Shown here in pieces: positions 50,601-61,225 of a stretch of DNA of 64,000 bases. Under the pieces are notes generated by a model, which saw only the letters and a list, made by a program, of their open reading frames with translations, was not told where the DNA came from and did no database searches. Made by a program: the position numbers and the translations under genes. How positions within the stretch are numbered: the first letter of the stretch is position 1; the number at the start of each line of letters is the position of its first letter. Source of the DNA: Batillaria attramentaria. Its lineage: Eukaryota; Mollusca; Gastropoda; Batillariidae. The DNA lies in contig JACVVK020000150.1 in assembly GCA_018292915.2 (NCBI GenBank), forward strand, positions 1,061,001 through 1,125,000, given 5' to 3'.

Positions 50601-52308
50601 GGTTTTCCGAGCTGGTAAGTACTTGGATTGGCAAGGAATGTGTGATAGGTGTGGTCACATTCAGTTTTATTTTTATTTGTGTTTGATACTTGCTGTTTTG
50701 CAGTACTGGTACATTTCATTACAGTTTCAATGCAGTTTCGGGAAATAGTTGCTCACCTCACCACCCCTAAAGAAAACTTTATAGGAAGTTGTGTTGCAGC
50801 TAGTTAGATTAGCTGAGCTTTTCGCTTCCAAGTATTTACGTACATGTGTATACTTGCCAGGGTCTGATTTTCCGCTTCAAGTTCCTGATGGTGACAACCT
50901 TGTTGTGTGCGGCGCTGACAGTCATCTTCTTCATCATCAGCCAGATCAGCGAGGGCCAGTGGAAGTGGGGAGATGAGGGTATCTTCATGGAGTACAGCAG
51001 CGCCTTCCTCACAGGTAGGTGACACTCGGGGTGTGTTGTGTGTGTGTTTAAATACTGTGACATCTTACTCAACAAGTGTGCCACTGAAGGTGGAAGCCAT
51101 GTATTCAAACTGCACAGATTGATTTGTTGCAAGGCAGGAACTTTAGGGTTGCTGAGAAGAAATTTCATTTTCAGAGTTTGTTGTGGATGAGTTATGATTT
51201 GAACAAGTGTATTCACCTTGTAGGGGTTTTTTTCCCCACTTCAGATAGTGGTGTTTCATAAATTTATATGTGATGATGGTGGTGTTTGTGTTCTAGGTGT
51301 TTATGGCATGTGGAATATGTACACCATAGCCCTGCTGTCCCTGTATGCACCCTCACACAAGACTACAGCAAGTGCAGGTAAGTACCAGGCTTTGCAGCTT
51401 CAACCATTCAAGGTATGGGTAGGTGTCTCAAAAAATAATGGTGCCAAGTTTGGTATTCCTGGTTCCTGTGGTTTCAGAATTCCAGAATTCAATTAACATA
51501 GCTGCCAGTCTTCCGTATTTGTCATATTTTGTACTGTTTCTGGAATCAAATACAATAATTCAGTAATTGCTGCCAAAATGTGATTTCTGGGATGTGGGGG
51601 GGGGGGGGGGGGGAACAACTGAAATTCCATTCCAACAGAGTTCTTCACCTGATCCACATTTGATGCAAGTTTACCCGTTATGGATGTTTGCTTTACGCAT
51701 TCACATAGCAAAACTTTGGCAGTTGGCAAAGCAGTGTTCCTTATGGGTTTCAAAACTTAGGGTCACTCTCCCTGTCAAATTTTGAGTGTCATTTTGTAAA
51801 ATCAAAGGATCAGACAGTCTTCAAACACGCACACCATTCACATTCTGAAAGGCACCAGTTGTTAAACTTTCTTCTTGTACCCTTGACCGGAGCCTGCCTC
51901 GGGAACTGCAGTTGTGACTGCTGTGCTGTCCACCACACTCATGGAACGTGAAAGTCCGTTTACTGACTGTTAGTAAACGGAGTCTTTCTTTGACCCCCCC
52001 CCCCCCCCACACACACACACACACACACGCCCCATGCAATTTTACACTTCCTGGGATTGGGAGCTATGAATCAAGGTCTGAAACCTTTGCTTTAACCTAT
52101 GAAATTAAATAATTCAAAATGGTATGCCTGAAAGGTCTTGGTCCTGCTGTTGTGTTTCCTTATGTGATATCATCAGGTGTTGACAAAGACTGCCTCCTGT
52201 TTTCCAGAGAGTCTGGATGGGACACGGGAGGAGGAGGTGCAGCTGACTCAGATCCCCAGTGAGAGCACGGCCTTCACCTCTATCATTTCCAAATCCACCA
52301 TTGACTGA
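38668..52308 (+). CDS. WLS: WLS (Wntless/GPR177), Wnt secretion carrier
   Basis: Coding exons are 38668-38773, 39387-39677, 40033-40157, 41555-41710, 42144-42280, 42911-42951, 43369-43496, 43995-44092, 44544-44607, 44913-45056, 50861-51014, 51297-51377 and 52208-52308. They sum to 1626 nt, 541 aa, with every phase joining. Wntless binds lipidated Wnt in the secretory pathway and carries it to the plasma membrane. Visible are an N-terminal helix ([14 protein letters not shown] then [11 protein letters not shown]), a luminal domain ([32 protein letters not shown]), and the membrane core ([107 protein letters not shown]). The C-terminal tail ends in STID and differs from the vertebrate tail. The intron 45057-50860 is unusual. 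Confidence 0.97.
40263..40335 (+). mobile_element. Left-end fragment of the GGCTTAAAAT MITE family
   Basis: Sequence around TTTAAAATCTTACACC and TTTTGGCGGATTTCCACC matches the left ends at 24006 and 42318 but no right end follows. It lies in a WLS intron. Confidence 0.65.
40514..41184 (+). pseudogene. Possible 5' fragment of a hAT-related transposon or domesticated gene
   Basis: The stretch begins CAGGGCTCCCTAAACTGTGC, which resembles a hAT-type terminus. At 40942 an ATG opens an 80-codon frame starting [16 protein letters not shown], then a serine-rich piece ([23 protein letters not shown]). Basic, QKTxDFF-like N-termini occur in hAT/ZNF862-like proteins. After about residue 60 the frame has no clear similarity, and neither transposase core nor right terminus is present. 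It lies in the WLS intron between 40157 and 41555. Confidence 0.35.
42318..42660. mobile_element. MITE-like element, CAGGGCTTAAAAT family, copy 2
   Basis: CAGGGCTTAAAAT at 42318 faces ATTTTAAGTCCTG ending at 42660. ATGTAA at 42312-42317 and 42661-42666 is a likely 6-bp target duplication. The interior matches copy 1 (24006-24393). It lies in the WLS intron after the exon ending 42280. Confidence 0.78.
45842..46134 (+). other. Possible two-exon start of a nested reading frame
   Basis: An ATG at 45842 (MSKNNEENE) is followed by a good donor (GAAG/GTAAG at 45869). An acceptor (TTCAATTATAG) at 45950 then opens about 60 codons to a TGA near 46134, reading [20 protein letters not shown] and further. 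No family is recognised. It lies in the WLS intron on the same strand, upstream of the fragment at 48109-48582, and might be the 5' part of that gene, but a joined frame was not found. Confidence 0.3.
46254..50353. repeat. Array of a 17-bp motif with about 183-bp periodicity
   Basis: Motifs near GTTGTGAAGTTATGTAC or GTTGTGATGTTATGAAC occur on the plus strand at 46487, 46674, 46854 (weak), 47051, 47231, 47414 (weak), 47614, 47794, 49266, 49443, 49637, 49812, 50165 and 50337. Inverted forms (GTTCATAACTTCACAAC) occur at about 46254, 46443, 46644, 46828, 47005, 47392, 47568 and 47975 (half). Neighbour spacings are mostly 172-200 bp, and gaps are near multiples of 183. Long direct repeats overlay this: about 46850-47311 with 47411-47867 (offset about 563), and about 48961-49282 with 49874-50181 (offset about 900-913). 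The whole array is inside one WLS intron. Confidence 0.85.
48109..48582 (+). pseudogene. Two-exon fragment of a chromatin-reader-like C-terminal domain
   Basis: Segment one (48109-48187) reads [19 protein letters not shown] then AGYYA and meets TAG exactly before a GT. Segment two (48391-48582), after a good acceptor (CTGTGTCCAG), reads [20 protein letters not shown], then [11 protein letters not shown], to a TGA. Together they resemble, from memory, the small beta-barrel-like C-terminal piece (DFVxVxF...YYxxxVLE...VxFxxRxG) of many uncharacterised invertebrate, often transposon-linked, proteins. The stop at the junction suggests a decayed copy. It is embedded in the repeat array of the WLS intron. 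Confidence 0.45.
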
Positions 52309-55300
52309 AGAAGCCCAGTATCAGATTGTGCATGGACATCTCTCCATGTGTTGAACTCGGCCCCTGTTACTTATCAAGTTATTGCACTATACCCATGTAA
52401 CAGAGGAGATCTGTTTCTGGGTTTTGAAATCACTTGACTACGCAAAATCTTGATCATTGATGACAGTTACTGCACAGCTCATCTTGGTTTGTCCTTGGGA
52501 ATCGTAATAGTTGCAGAGACATGAACAAGGTTCAGTTCCAATTCATTGGTTGTCGTACTTTTTTTGTTTGTTTGTTTGAAATGTTAACTCCTTAAATCAG
52601 TGCTGATGTTGAGTACTCAGTTACCAATAAGACAAGACAAAGGCAAATGAAACTGATTACTTCACCATTTCTGTGGTGTACTGTTTTGAAAAAAAAAGTA
52701 ACTGTGACACGATTTGGAAATACGTTAGTAGTTTACTGTGTTCTTGTTGGGGCCTCAGTCCATCCCACTTTAATATTGTTCATGTAACGTATCAAAAGTT
52801 CTACACCTGTGACGGTTATAGCCACACACATGTAACTTTTCGACAGGGTATATATTGTTTTGTAGTTGTCATACCTCTCTTTTTCAACAAAGTGCAAACA
52901 TTTTATGTTTTGGGTTTGACAGTTCATACCGATGTAAAAAAAAAAGAAAAGAAAAAAAGAGAGACTATTTTATGTATATACATGTAGTTGTGTACATGTG
53001 ACATGTTAGGATCTGAGTGGTTGGGATTGCTGTTAACCCTGGCTGTACGTCTCCTGAAAACTAGAGCACTGTACCTCGTGGGTGGAAACACACCCATACT
53101 TTGAAGAAGAAACTTTACGTGCCATACATCATGCGTGCAAATACACCCATGCTTTTAAAGAAAGAACTGGATAAAATCAAAATTGCTTACATGCACACTA
53201 ATGTGATGGTCTGTATAGGCTGGATGTATACAGAAAAATCAATAGCAGCCATACACTTTCATCAGGTAAAGTGTTTTACACTTATTTTGCCAGGACTCAT
53301 CATAGCAGCTGCCTTTCAATAATATGCGCAGTTTTAATCTGTGGTGACATTCTTTTGGTCACACAGATCTGTTGGTATCTCCTTTAGTTTCTTTCTGCCT
53401 CCTGCATTTTCGTTAGTTTACACTTATGTCCAACTGATAGTCTTGAGAATCCTTCGTAAAAAGTATGGGTGAGTTTGCACCCGCAATGTACAGCGGGGGT
53501 TACTAATGTGTTTTTCGTTCCTTAAAAGTATGGGCGAGTTTGCTCCCATGACGTCAGGAGGGCAAATTCCCTTCTTTAGAAGCATGGGTGTTTTTGCACC
53601 TACAATGTTCGGGGATGCTATACGTTTTTGTTTGTTTACCATTCAAATCACACAAGGTTTGGTGAGCACGTTCCTAATAGATGTATCGACAGAGCTGTGT
53701 GGATCTCGCATAAATTGATGGAGCTACGGACGTCAAAATGAACGTGAAGGGTCATTTGCATCCACAACATACGGTAAAGGTTACATTGACATGAGGTGTT
53801 TGGGTTAACACCATGTTGGTGAGCAGTAACTTGGCAATAATTTCATTTAACAGGGGATGCTGATAGATTTTCCTATAGGCCAGTCACATTTTCTGATTTA
53901 GATGAGTGGGAAGTTTTACCCATTCATCTCAGTGGATCTTTTTCTATTATGCCGATATTTTTTTATGACGTGGCAATACATGAATGATGAGTGGCATTTT
54001 TTTTTTGCCCTTGTCATATCACACAGAGCATTGTATTTGTTTACTGATTATGTACACAGTATCATTGTATTTTGTAGACAAATTTATCGTATATACAAAT
54101 GGAATTTATACATATTTCAGTGTAGAGGATATTGTATGGTGATCTGTATCTATAGTTTATGCTGCTAGTATTTTTTCAAGCTTGTTGAAGAGACTGAACT
54201 GCATTATACTTTTCTTCCAGAAAGTGTTAGCTTCTCAGTGTTGTGAACATTGTGATTAACTGTATTATCTTTAGTGTTACGCTTTGTGAATAGTACACGT
54301 TCATTCTCATTCCTGCCCACCAGCCCTCTGTTATTCTGTGTTTCATATTACATGTATTTACATTCAAATTTGGTGTTGATATTCAAACTCTGAGGAAACT
54401 GGTCATGGCAATGTTCAGAAGTTTGATTTATTTTAGTGTGTTTAGTTTGCCAGTAATTGAAGGTGATGTATATGATGTATAGTTTGTTCATGTCCATATG
54501 CAGGTCTGGCTGTTTTGAGAAGAAAAAAAACTTTCAGATATGACCAACAGTGGGGAAAAAAAAAAGAAGGTAAAAGTCACTGTAAATTGTTCTGAGCTAT
54601 GCCAGCTGGGTACCTGTACCTGTAATTTGCAGGATATTTGCATGTGCATGTGCTGACCATTCAGGGTAGTGGTACATGTAGTATGTACTGTTTAAGGGCT
54701 TTGTACTTAAGTAGCTGCCAGTGTTTTTCAAACTGTTTGCTTCTATTTATGAATTGATGATGTACAAGTATCTCTCAACTTTTATACAAAAAAATCCTAA
54801 TGAAGCATATACAAAACAGGTAAAAATTCTGCAGAAATGTGAATATCTGACTAATCACTCATGGTGTACATTTTTTGAAATCCTTCATTTTGTGAATATT
54901 TGGTGAATTTATTGTGGCCATTGCCGCAGATGGAAGGACAATGTTTAGCTGACTTGAATCTCTTACCACAGTAAAGTACTTACTACATGTCAGTGTAGGC
55001 TGTGGTGTGATCATGTGTAGACAGCCAGTTCAACTTTTTATAGATCACTAGATCAAAACCAGTAAATTTCTCAACTACAATGTCTCTTCCTGTTCTGTGT
55101 TCCCAGCATTCTGTCAATGTTTTATACAGATGATGCATGCAGAAACTTATAGCAGTTTACTAAAGGCCAGACATCAAAGATGATGATGACATAATAAAAA
55201 CACCAGCTGTGATAACAATTACCGGTAAATACTTCTTTATACCTCTCAGGTCTGCACAAATGTCAAACACCTCTTTACGAGTAAGGACAATGAAAGACAC

Positions 55301-55482
55301 AAAATCAACCATTTCCACTCCATCAACTGTCATTACTCATTCTTCCTTCTCATTCAAATTTTCACAGGAAAATTGTTATTTACGGGTGGACCATTTTTCC
55401 TGTGAAAATCAAATCAAAATAGGGATAAAGTAGATTTGATGTGATATTCACAGAAAAAATGTGTACCGGAAATGTCAATAAA
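52309..55482 (+). other. Probable WLS 3' UTR and downstream DNA
   Basis: No conserved coding signal lies between the WLS stop and 55.5 kb. Sequence is A/T-rich with TTTTTT and AAAAAA runs. An AATAAA at 55477-55482 could end a long 3' UTR, which is inference. RIMOC1 ends on the other strand at 55876, so the genes are convergent. Confidence 0.4.
53080..53790. repeat. Degenerate repeats of the TTTGCACCCRCAATGTAC motif
   Basis: Plus-strand copies lie at about 53468 (GTTTGCACCCGCAATGTAC), 53532 (GTTTGCTCCCATGACGTC), 53589 (TTTTGCACCTACAATGTTC) and 53755 (TTTGCATCCACAACATAC). Inverted copies lie at about 53085-53155. Spacing is 57-65 bp for the first three. The minus-strand translation repeats a GANTPMLLKK-like peptide but is not an open gene. 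Confidence 0.65.
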
Positions 55483-55875
55483 CCATTAAAATGTAAAACC
55501 TAGACTGCAGGAACAGTGTTTTCAGTGCTCAGTGAATGAATATTTAAGTAGTACATGTAGTAGCTAGTTCTAAGTGCTTATGAAAAAGCTTCACCACCTG
55601 CACCTCGCAGGTGATCATATCGATTTAACCATTCACAAAATGTCTAAATAACTTAAAAGTACAAAGTGGTTGTTGTGGTCACTTAAAATCCTAAACACAG
55701 CTGTGGGTTTACTCCACATTTTCAGTTTCTATGTAATCATCCTTGGACAGTATTCTGCACAAGTGTCTTAGTCATTTTCAATTTCTTGCATGTATCCTGC
55801 AGTTCCCAACGAAGGCCACCCAGGGCTTACATATCACACAGTTTGCATGCACTATACACACAACAGCAATTTCTG

Positions 55876-58800
55876 TCATGACAAATACTGCAGGAGTTCC
55901 TCTGCCCGGCTTGTGTTCCAGTTGTGATCTTTCAATGGTCCCTTCACAGCACTCAAGTAATTGTTCAAGTGTTTAATACCGTGTTCCTTTGCCAAAAAAC
56001 TGTCACCAACTGCTTTGTCTTGAGAGGATGTGCCCACATCAGATGCACGTTGATGCCAGTAACACATCTCTGCAGCGTACATCATGGCAAGGAGATGGGT
56101 GTCACTGTAAACACCTGGATAATTAAAATGCACACGTATACAGAAAATGCCACTGAAGAAACCATACACAACTGTGATTTATGCATAAGACAGTGGAGAC
56201 ATGGTAAGTTTAATATTGATTGTCAGGGCATGGAAGCTGGTACCTAAAATAACCCAGGGCCCGTATGTAAAACTTGCGGTTAATTTGACCCACGGTTACA
56301 GGCCTAACTCCGACTAGGGCGAAAGACCCCAAAACAAAATTAAAAAAGGAAGCGATGAAAGAAAGACAAAATCCTTCTATAACGGCATAGGCATCTTGCT
56401 GGAATGGACCCGCTTCCTGATTTGAAACAAAAACAACAGAAAATTTAACCCTAGAGCTAGTTTAGTTTGAGGTTCGACTCTAACCTAGGGCTAAACTCCC
56501 TAACCCCGACTTGTACATGCGGGCCCTGGAAATGAGTGACCACTGCAGAACAACTCTGCATATGACATACAGTATCAGAATGGGGAAGTATTGAACATGT
56601 ACATCACATGGTATAAGTGAATCAAGTGTGGCAAAATGAAATCACCTTGACTAATGAGCTGAAGAGTATCATCGACTCCAACTTCACTGGAGACAGTCTG
56701 TGGTTGCTGGGTTGACAGCATGGCCTCGAGGCGCTGCACTCCCTCTTCAAGATACTGCACAGGTTTGCAAAACACAACCTGAAGTACCTTTTAGTATGCG
56801 ACGCCAAGTATCAAACAAATTTCATACATGTATCCGTTTACAGAGATTTTCCCCCCTTTTCTCTTCTGAAGTTTTACTGCCGGTCAAAACACCAACACTG
56901 TTAGTATCCAGTAGGTTGCTGGGAGGACATGCAGACCCTTTGATCATTAGTGCATTTGCTTGTTCATCTCGCAAACCCCCAGGCAACAAAAACATGAATA
57001 CTCAACAACAGTCTGTGATAAGGCACTACGTACACTATTCGTGTCACACAAATATGGTTACAAACATGCAATGCCCATCAAAACAGAAGTCTTGAAAGAT
57101 CACTCATCCACATAGATTAAAAAAAAAAAAATTAACCCATGCAAATTGTACTGCAACTAATAGATAGATGGTAACTTTTCTAATATTAAGCACAAAACAA
57201 GACATTCACATTTTTTAAGTGACTCTACCTTCTTATAATGGACAGGGTCACGTGTGCGTCCCTGGGTTTCTACCGTGTGACAGTACATGTAGAGGAGTGC
57301 ACCTTTTCTCCACCGTACACATTCCAACAACTCGGTCCCAAGACACTCTTGCAGCTGAAAGTGACACAAGAAAAAACATACCTCTAAGAGCGAGACAGAC
57401 ACTGAGACAGACAGAGGCGCCAAGTGTCGGACAAGGCTGCATGTAATTTGTCCATTTTGCCATTGCTGCGTGCACAAGCAAATGTACTAGGGTACTCAAG
57501 TCATTGAAGGCAGCATTTGGAACAAACCATGTACTGCCTGAGACAAAGATGCATGCTTACAAAGCCCACTGTAACAAATCTACTTTGATGAAACCACTCA
57601 TGTGCGCGCGCGTGCGTGCGTGCGTGTGTGTGTGTGTGCATGCACATAATTATGTGCTCACTTTACTTACTGGTTTGTCCTTATAGCATCTGACAGCAAC
57701 ATCACAAACACGGTCAAGGAGACCTGAAAAAACATTCTTTTAAATACTGGGTAGAGACAATAGCATTCAGTCATTCAGTTCATTCTGTGTTGTTGCAATT
57801 GATCGTCAGCTTTTGTTTTTCATGTTTGTTTTATTTTATAAGAGAGAACTGTGATTTTACCTTCGATGTGAGCAATCCTGTTCATGCAGCTGTCCACTGG
57901 AAATTCTGCATCGACAAGCTGTGTCTCATCTAGATATGTGAAATCCAGCACAAGCTATAACAATAAAAATAAAAACAATCCATGTGCATGGTGAGAGCAT
58001 TTTAAATTTTTCTGAAACTTACCAAATTAAAAGAATTAGCTGTGTGCTGAGCATCCTTATTGAAAAAAGTATCACATCTTTTCAAGGATGTCACCATTAA
58101 ATATTCATTGAGTTGTGTGTACTGTGTATGGTACATTAGTACACTTCTTTATAACCAACACTTATAAACAAAGTACACACAGCTGTCACTACAAGTGACT
58201 GCACAATACTTTATCTGTATGGTATCTCTCATTACTGGTACACATCACACACAACTATCCTGTCAATAGGCAGCAACATCAATTCTAACAAAAACCTGAA
58301 TGTGGCCATACATGCGCTGTTTTCCGCAATGTATCTTGAAGTAAATTCTCTTTGATACCGTTCATTTGAGCAGACTCGATCAAGGAACTGCATCGCTCCT
58401 TACAGTGCTGCAAAAATTGTGTTGCATTGTCTGAAAAAAAAAACAACAACAAAAAAAACACTAAGTACATGTACATAATATCACTGTATAAATTAAGAGC
58501 TAACTGCAACATCAATTATATATTCAGGGGTGCCACTTTCTGAGTGACAAAAAGCCGGAAAACTGACCCTCAAAATCTGAATGGCCGGAAAGGCAGACTC
58601 CAGAGCCAGTGAAAGGAAGGACGTTGCCGGAACAAAGTGAAAAGTGTGTGTGTGTGGGGGGGGGGGGAGGGGTTCAGATGCTGCGCAGACGAAAACCTTT
58701 TACCATCAACCAGGGAGCCAGTAAAAGGAAGGACGTTGCCCAAAGAAAGTGAGATGGGGGGGGGGGGGGGGGGGGCGCAGCAGCGTACACATGCTACGCA

Positions 58801-60285
58801 GACATGAACCTTTACCAACCATAATACAACCCGCATTCCCATTTTGGACCAATCACAGGAGCGGCCAGGCTTGGGCCCGCAAAGACAGCTTACTGCAGTG
58901 CTATCGGAAACGACCGAAAGTCTAGCGATAGACAAAAGACTCACGATTTTTGGGCCGGAAAGGAAGCAGGAAAACCTTTTAAAAAGCAGGAAAGCACTTC
59001 ACAGCCGGTTCAAAAAGCAGAAAGAGTGGCAGCCATAAAGACGGAACATGCCGGATGACAAACGAAACCGGAACAAACGTTGCAAGCACGTTGCTAAGCC
59101 GGAACTCGGCATGTTCTGAATTTTCCCAGGCCGGAATTCCGACCATAGCCGGAAAAGTGGCACCCCTGTAAGCCGGAACTCGGCACGTTCTGATTTTCCC
59201 AGGCCGGAATTCCGACCACAGCTGGAAAAGTGGCACCCCTGTATATTTTCCTGGTCAAGATGCTTTGATAAACTGCGGGTTCCCAGTGAATGTGAACGAA
59301 AGAGGACAGACTAACCCCTTGATATGCATGTTGTAATACCTGTCACATGACCCAATGAGCATTGCCAGTACTATGATATTGGAAGCTAGGGTTCATGGTC
59401 AATTTTGTGAAGCTGATGGGAAAACGTTGGTGTCTCAGCCTGGTGATATTTCAAATTAAATAGTCATCTGTTCTTTCACTCTTCCAGTATAAACTGTCAG
59501 TTCCGCATTGCTAATATTGTAAATAAAATAATTGTGGTTGTGTGTGAAATAGAAGTTAAAATACTGATCAGAATAAAGGTAGAGGTGGAAACATGTTTCA
59601 TCTGGCAGCAGTCCTGCAACAGATAGAGCAGCTGAAGGGTACCAAAAACAAAGGCAAATTTTATTAATAATATGGTGGAGGTTTAGGGGTGGTGATAAAG
59701 GTTGAAAGAGGTTTATCGTTAGAAAACTCAGTTTGTATGAGGTTTAGGGTTAGGAACCTGGGTTAAATGATGTGTAGTGTTATAATCTAGATTAAATGAA
59801 GTTTAAGGGTTAGACTGAGGTGTAGGATTAGGGGTCAGGATCCGGCTCCGTTCAGAACATATCTTTTTCTTTCATAAGATGCAAAACATGTGTTAGATGT
59901 TTCTTTTCACAATTATTTACATTTATGTGTTGTTATTTATTACTGATTCAGTCCAAACCTGACCACTAACCCTAAACCTTATTTATTCTGGATAACCTAC
60001 GTTACTAACCGTAAACCTCCGCCACATTAACATAGTTAGCCTTGTTTTCGGTAGTCTTCGGTAATTAGTGGGACCCGCTGCTGACAGCACACTGTCTACC
60101 TGGGCCCGAAAAAAACAATATCCTGTGTGTTGTAAACAGCTAAGATTTCCGATTGAAAACTCACAGTTACCTTCAGCATTCTGCAAATCATTCGTTATTT
60201 GCTCGAGCAGAAAATTCAAAAATGAACAAAGTTGTTTGAGGCCTTCATGTTCGGCACGTGATGCTGGAGCTGAAGAGGCCGCCAT
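55876..60285 (-). CDS. RIMOC1: RIMOC1 (C5orf51), RAB7A-interacting MON1-CCZ1 complex subunit
   Basis: Coding exons are 60285-60171, 58430-58312, 57954-57861, 57723-57671, 57354-57229, 56778-56646 and 56114-55876: 879 nt, 292 aa, against 294 in human, with all phases joining. RIMOC1 associates with RAB7A and the MON1-CCZ1 exchange factor and is linked to RAB7A stability and mitophagy. Family hallmarks are LVLDFTYLDETQLVDAEFP, ECLGTELLECVRWRKGALLY followed by MYCHT, YSDTHLLAMMYAAEMCYW, and the C-terminal GPLKDHNWNTSRAEELLQYL. The start MAASSAPAS follows no upstream in-frame ATG in the same exon. Introns carry three inverted-repeat elements. Exon 2 is the least conserved part and its donor (CAT/GTATGG) was chosen by phase. 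Confidence 0.93.
56255..56528. mobile_element. MITE-like element with CAGGGCCCGYATGTA ends
   Basis: CAGGGCCCGTATGTA at 56255-56269 is inverted at 56514-56528 with one mismatch. The interior has related inverted text (CTTGCGGTTA versus TAACCCCGACTTG; CTAACTCC versus GGTTCGACTC). No clear target duplication is visible. It lies in the last RIMOC1 intron. Confidence 0.75.
58525..59241. mobile_element. TIR element with duplicated right end
   Basis: CAGGGGTGCCACTTT at 58525-58539 is exactly inverted at 59227-59241. TATATT flanks it at 58519-58524 and 59242-59247. The right terminal 73 bp occurs twice in tandem (about 59096-59168 and 59169-59241). Internal GCCAGTGAAAGGAAGGACGTTGCC text is also duplicated around 58610-58625 and 58718-58740. 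It carries G homopolymers and no recognisable transposase, and lies in RIMOC1 intron 1. Confidence 0.87.
59637..60076. mobile_element. GGGTMCC...GGGACCC element, copy 1
   Basis: Shares with 62802-63195 an interior GTTTAGGGTTAG-like run, GCAAAACATGTGTTAGATG and the terminal region GTTTTCGGTAGTCTTCGGTA then AATTAGTGGGACCC. The ends are imperfect inverted repeats. It lies in RIMOC1 intron 1, ending about 95 bp from exon 1. Confidence 0.6.
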
Positions 60286-60591
60286 ATCGTGAGCTCTTGT
60301 CCACGGGAAACAACTCTCAGAAAAGTCCAAAAGCAAAGAGGAAGAGTTATCTACCATGTAGAGATTAAGAGGAGTCATTTGCCATTCAAGCAGAAGAAGA
60401 AGAAGAAAAGAAGTCTGACCAACGCAGACAACGAACATTACACCGAACTCCATGTCCCCGTACAACCTATTGTGTCGTGATGAAGCCCTTTGAAAGACAT
60501 GCCTGGCGTTACGTTTGCACTCGGCTATTCCGAAAACTCCCGATCAGATGATCGATGTAACTAGATTCCGTACAATCAGTACTATGATAGG

Positions 60592-60923
60592 CACAGACGT
60601 AAAGAGATAGACGCACCACCGCACGCTGCCACCGCTGCTTGCGAGTGTCGCTATCGCGGCCATCTTACTAATACCAGAACTCAGAGGCTCTGTGTATAGG
60701 ACGCCTCGTTCAAAATACATAGTTCTTTAGAAAGACGTCATCAGAAATGTGACGTAAGATAAAGCGGACCAATGCTATGCGCGCTATGTAAACAGCTGAT
60801 AGCGTCTGGCCAATGCTATGCGCGCTATGTAAACAGCTGGCACTTCCAGGTACTAGCAACATGGCGCGCGGCGGCGTCACTTTTCCGGCACCGCCGCGGT
60901 GCGTCTATCTCTATACGTCTGTG
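60592..60923. mobile_element. hAT-type MITE with 8-bp target duplication
   Basis: CACAGACGTAAAGAGATAGA (then CGCACC) at 60592 is inverted at the right end, finishing GTCTGTG at 60923, with one mismatch in 26. ATGATAGG occurs at 60584-60591 and 60924-60931, a perfect 8-bp duplication as made by hAT transposases. An internal GCTATGCGCGCTATGTAAAC unit is repeated in tandem. No coding region. It lies about 300 bp upstream of the RIMOC1 start. Confidence 0.92.
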
Positions 60924-60931
60924 ATGATAGG

Positions 60932-61185
60932 GCGGAAAGCATTCACACACACCTTGAAACAAAACTGATTCCACTGTGACAAAGTTCTATGGCGGGTAAA
61001 GCATGAACTTGATCAGTTTAGAGGTCACAAATCAGGCACTTCAGTCGTCCGCGAGCACTGACTGACACGCCGCCTGCTCACCGCTGAAGGGCCGCGGCGC
61101 GCCGGGTGCCGGCGGGCCGGTCAGTCAGTGGATGCCGGTTTGGGTATCACGTCCTCCACTGACAACCTGACGACGATATATCTCC

Positions 61186-61225
<40 letters not shown>

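Noticed and set aside
59690..59830. TTAGGG-like runs resembling telomeric repeat
   Set aside because: GTTTAGGGTTAG-type text is irregular, interrupted and shared with the element at 62802-63195, so it belongs to an interspersed transposon, not to a telomeric array.
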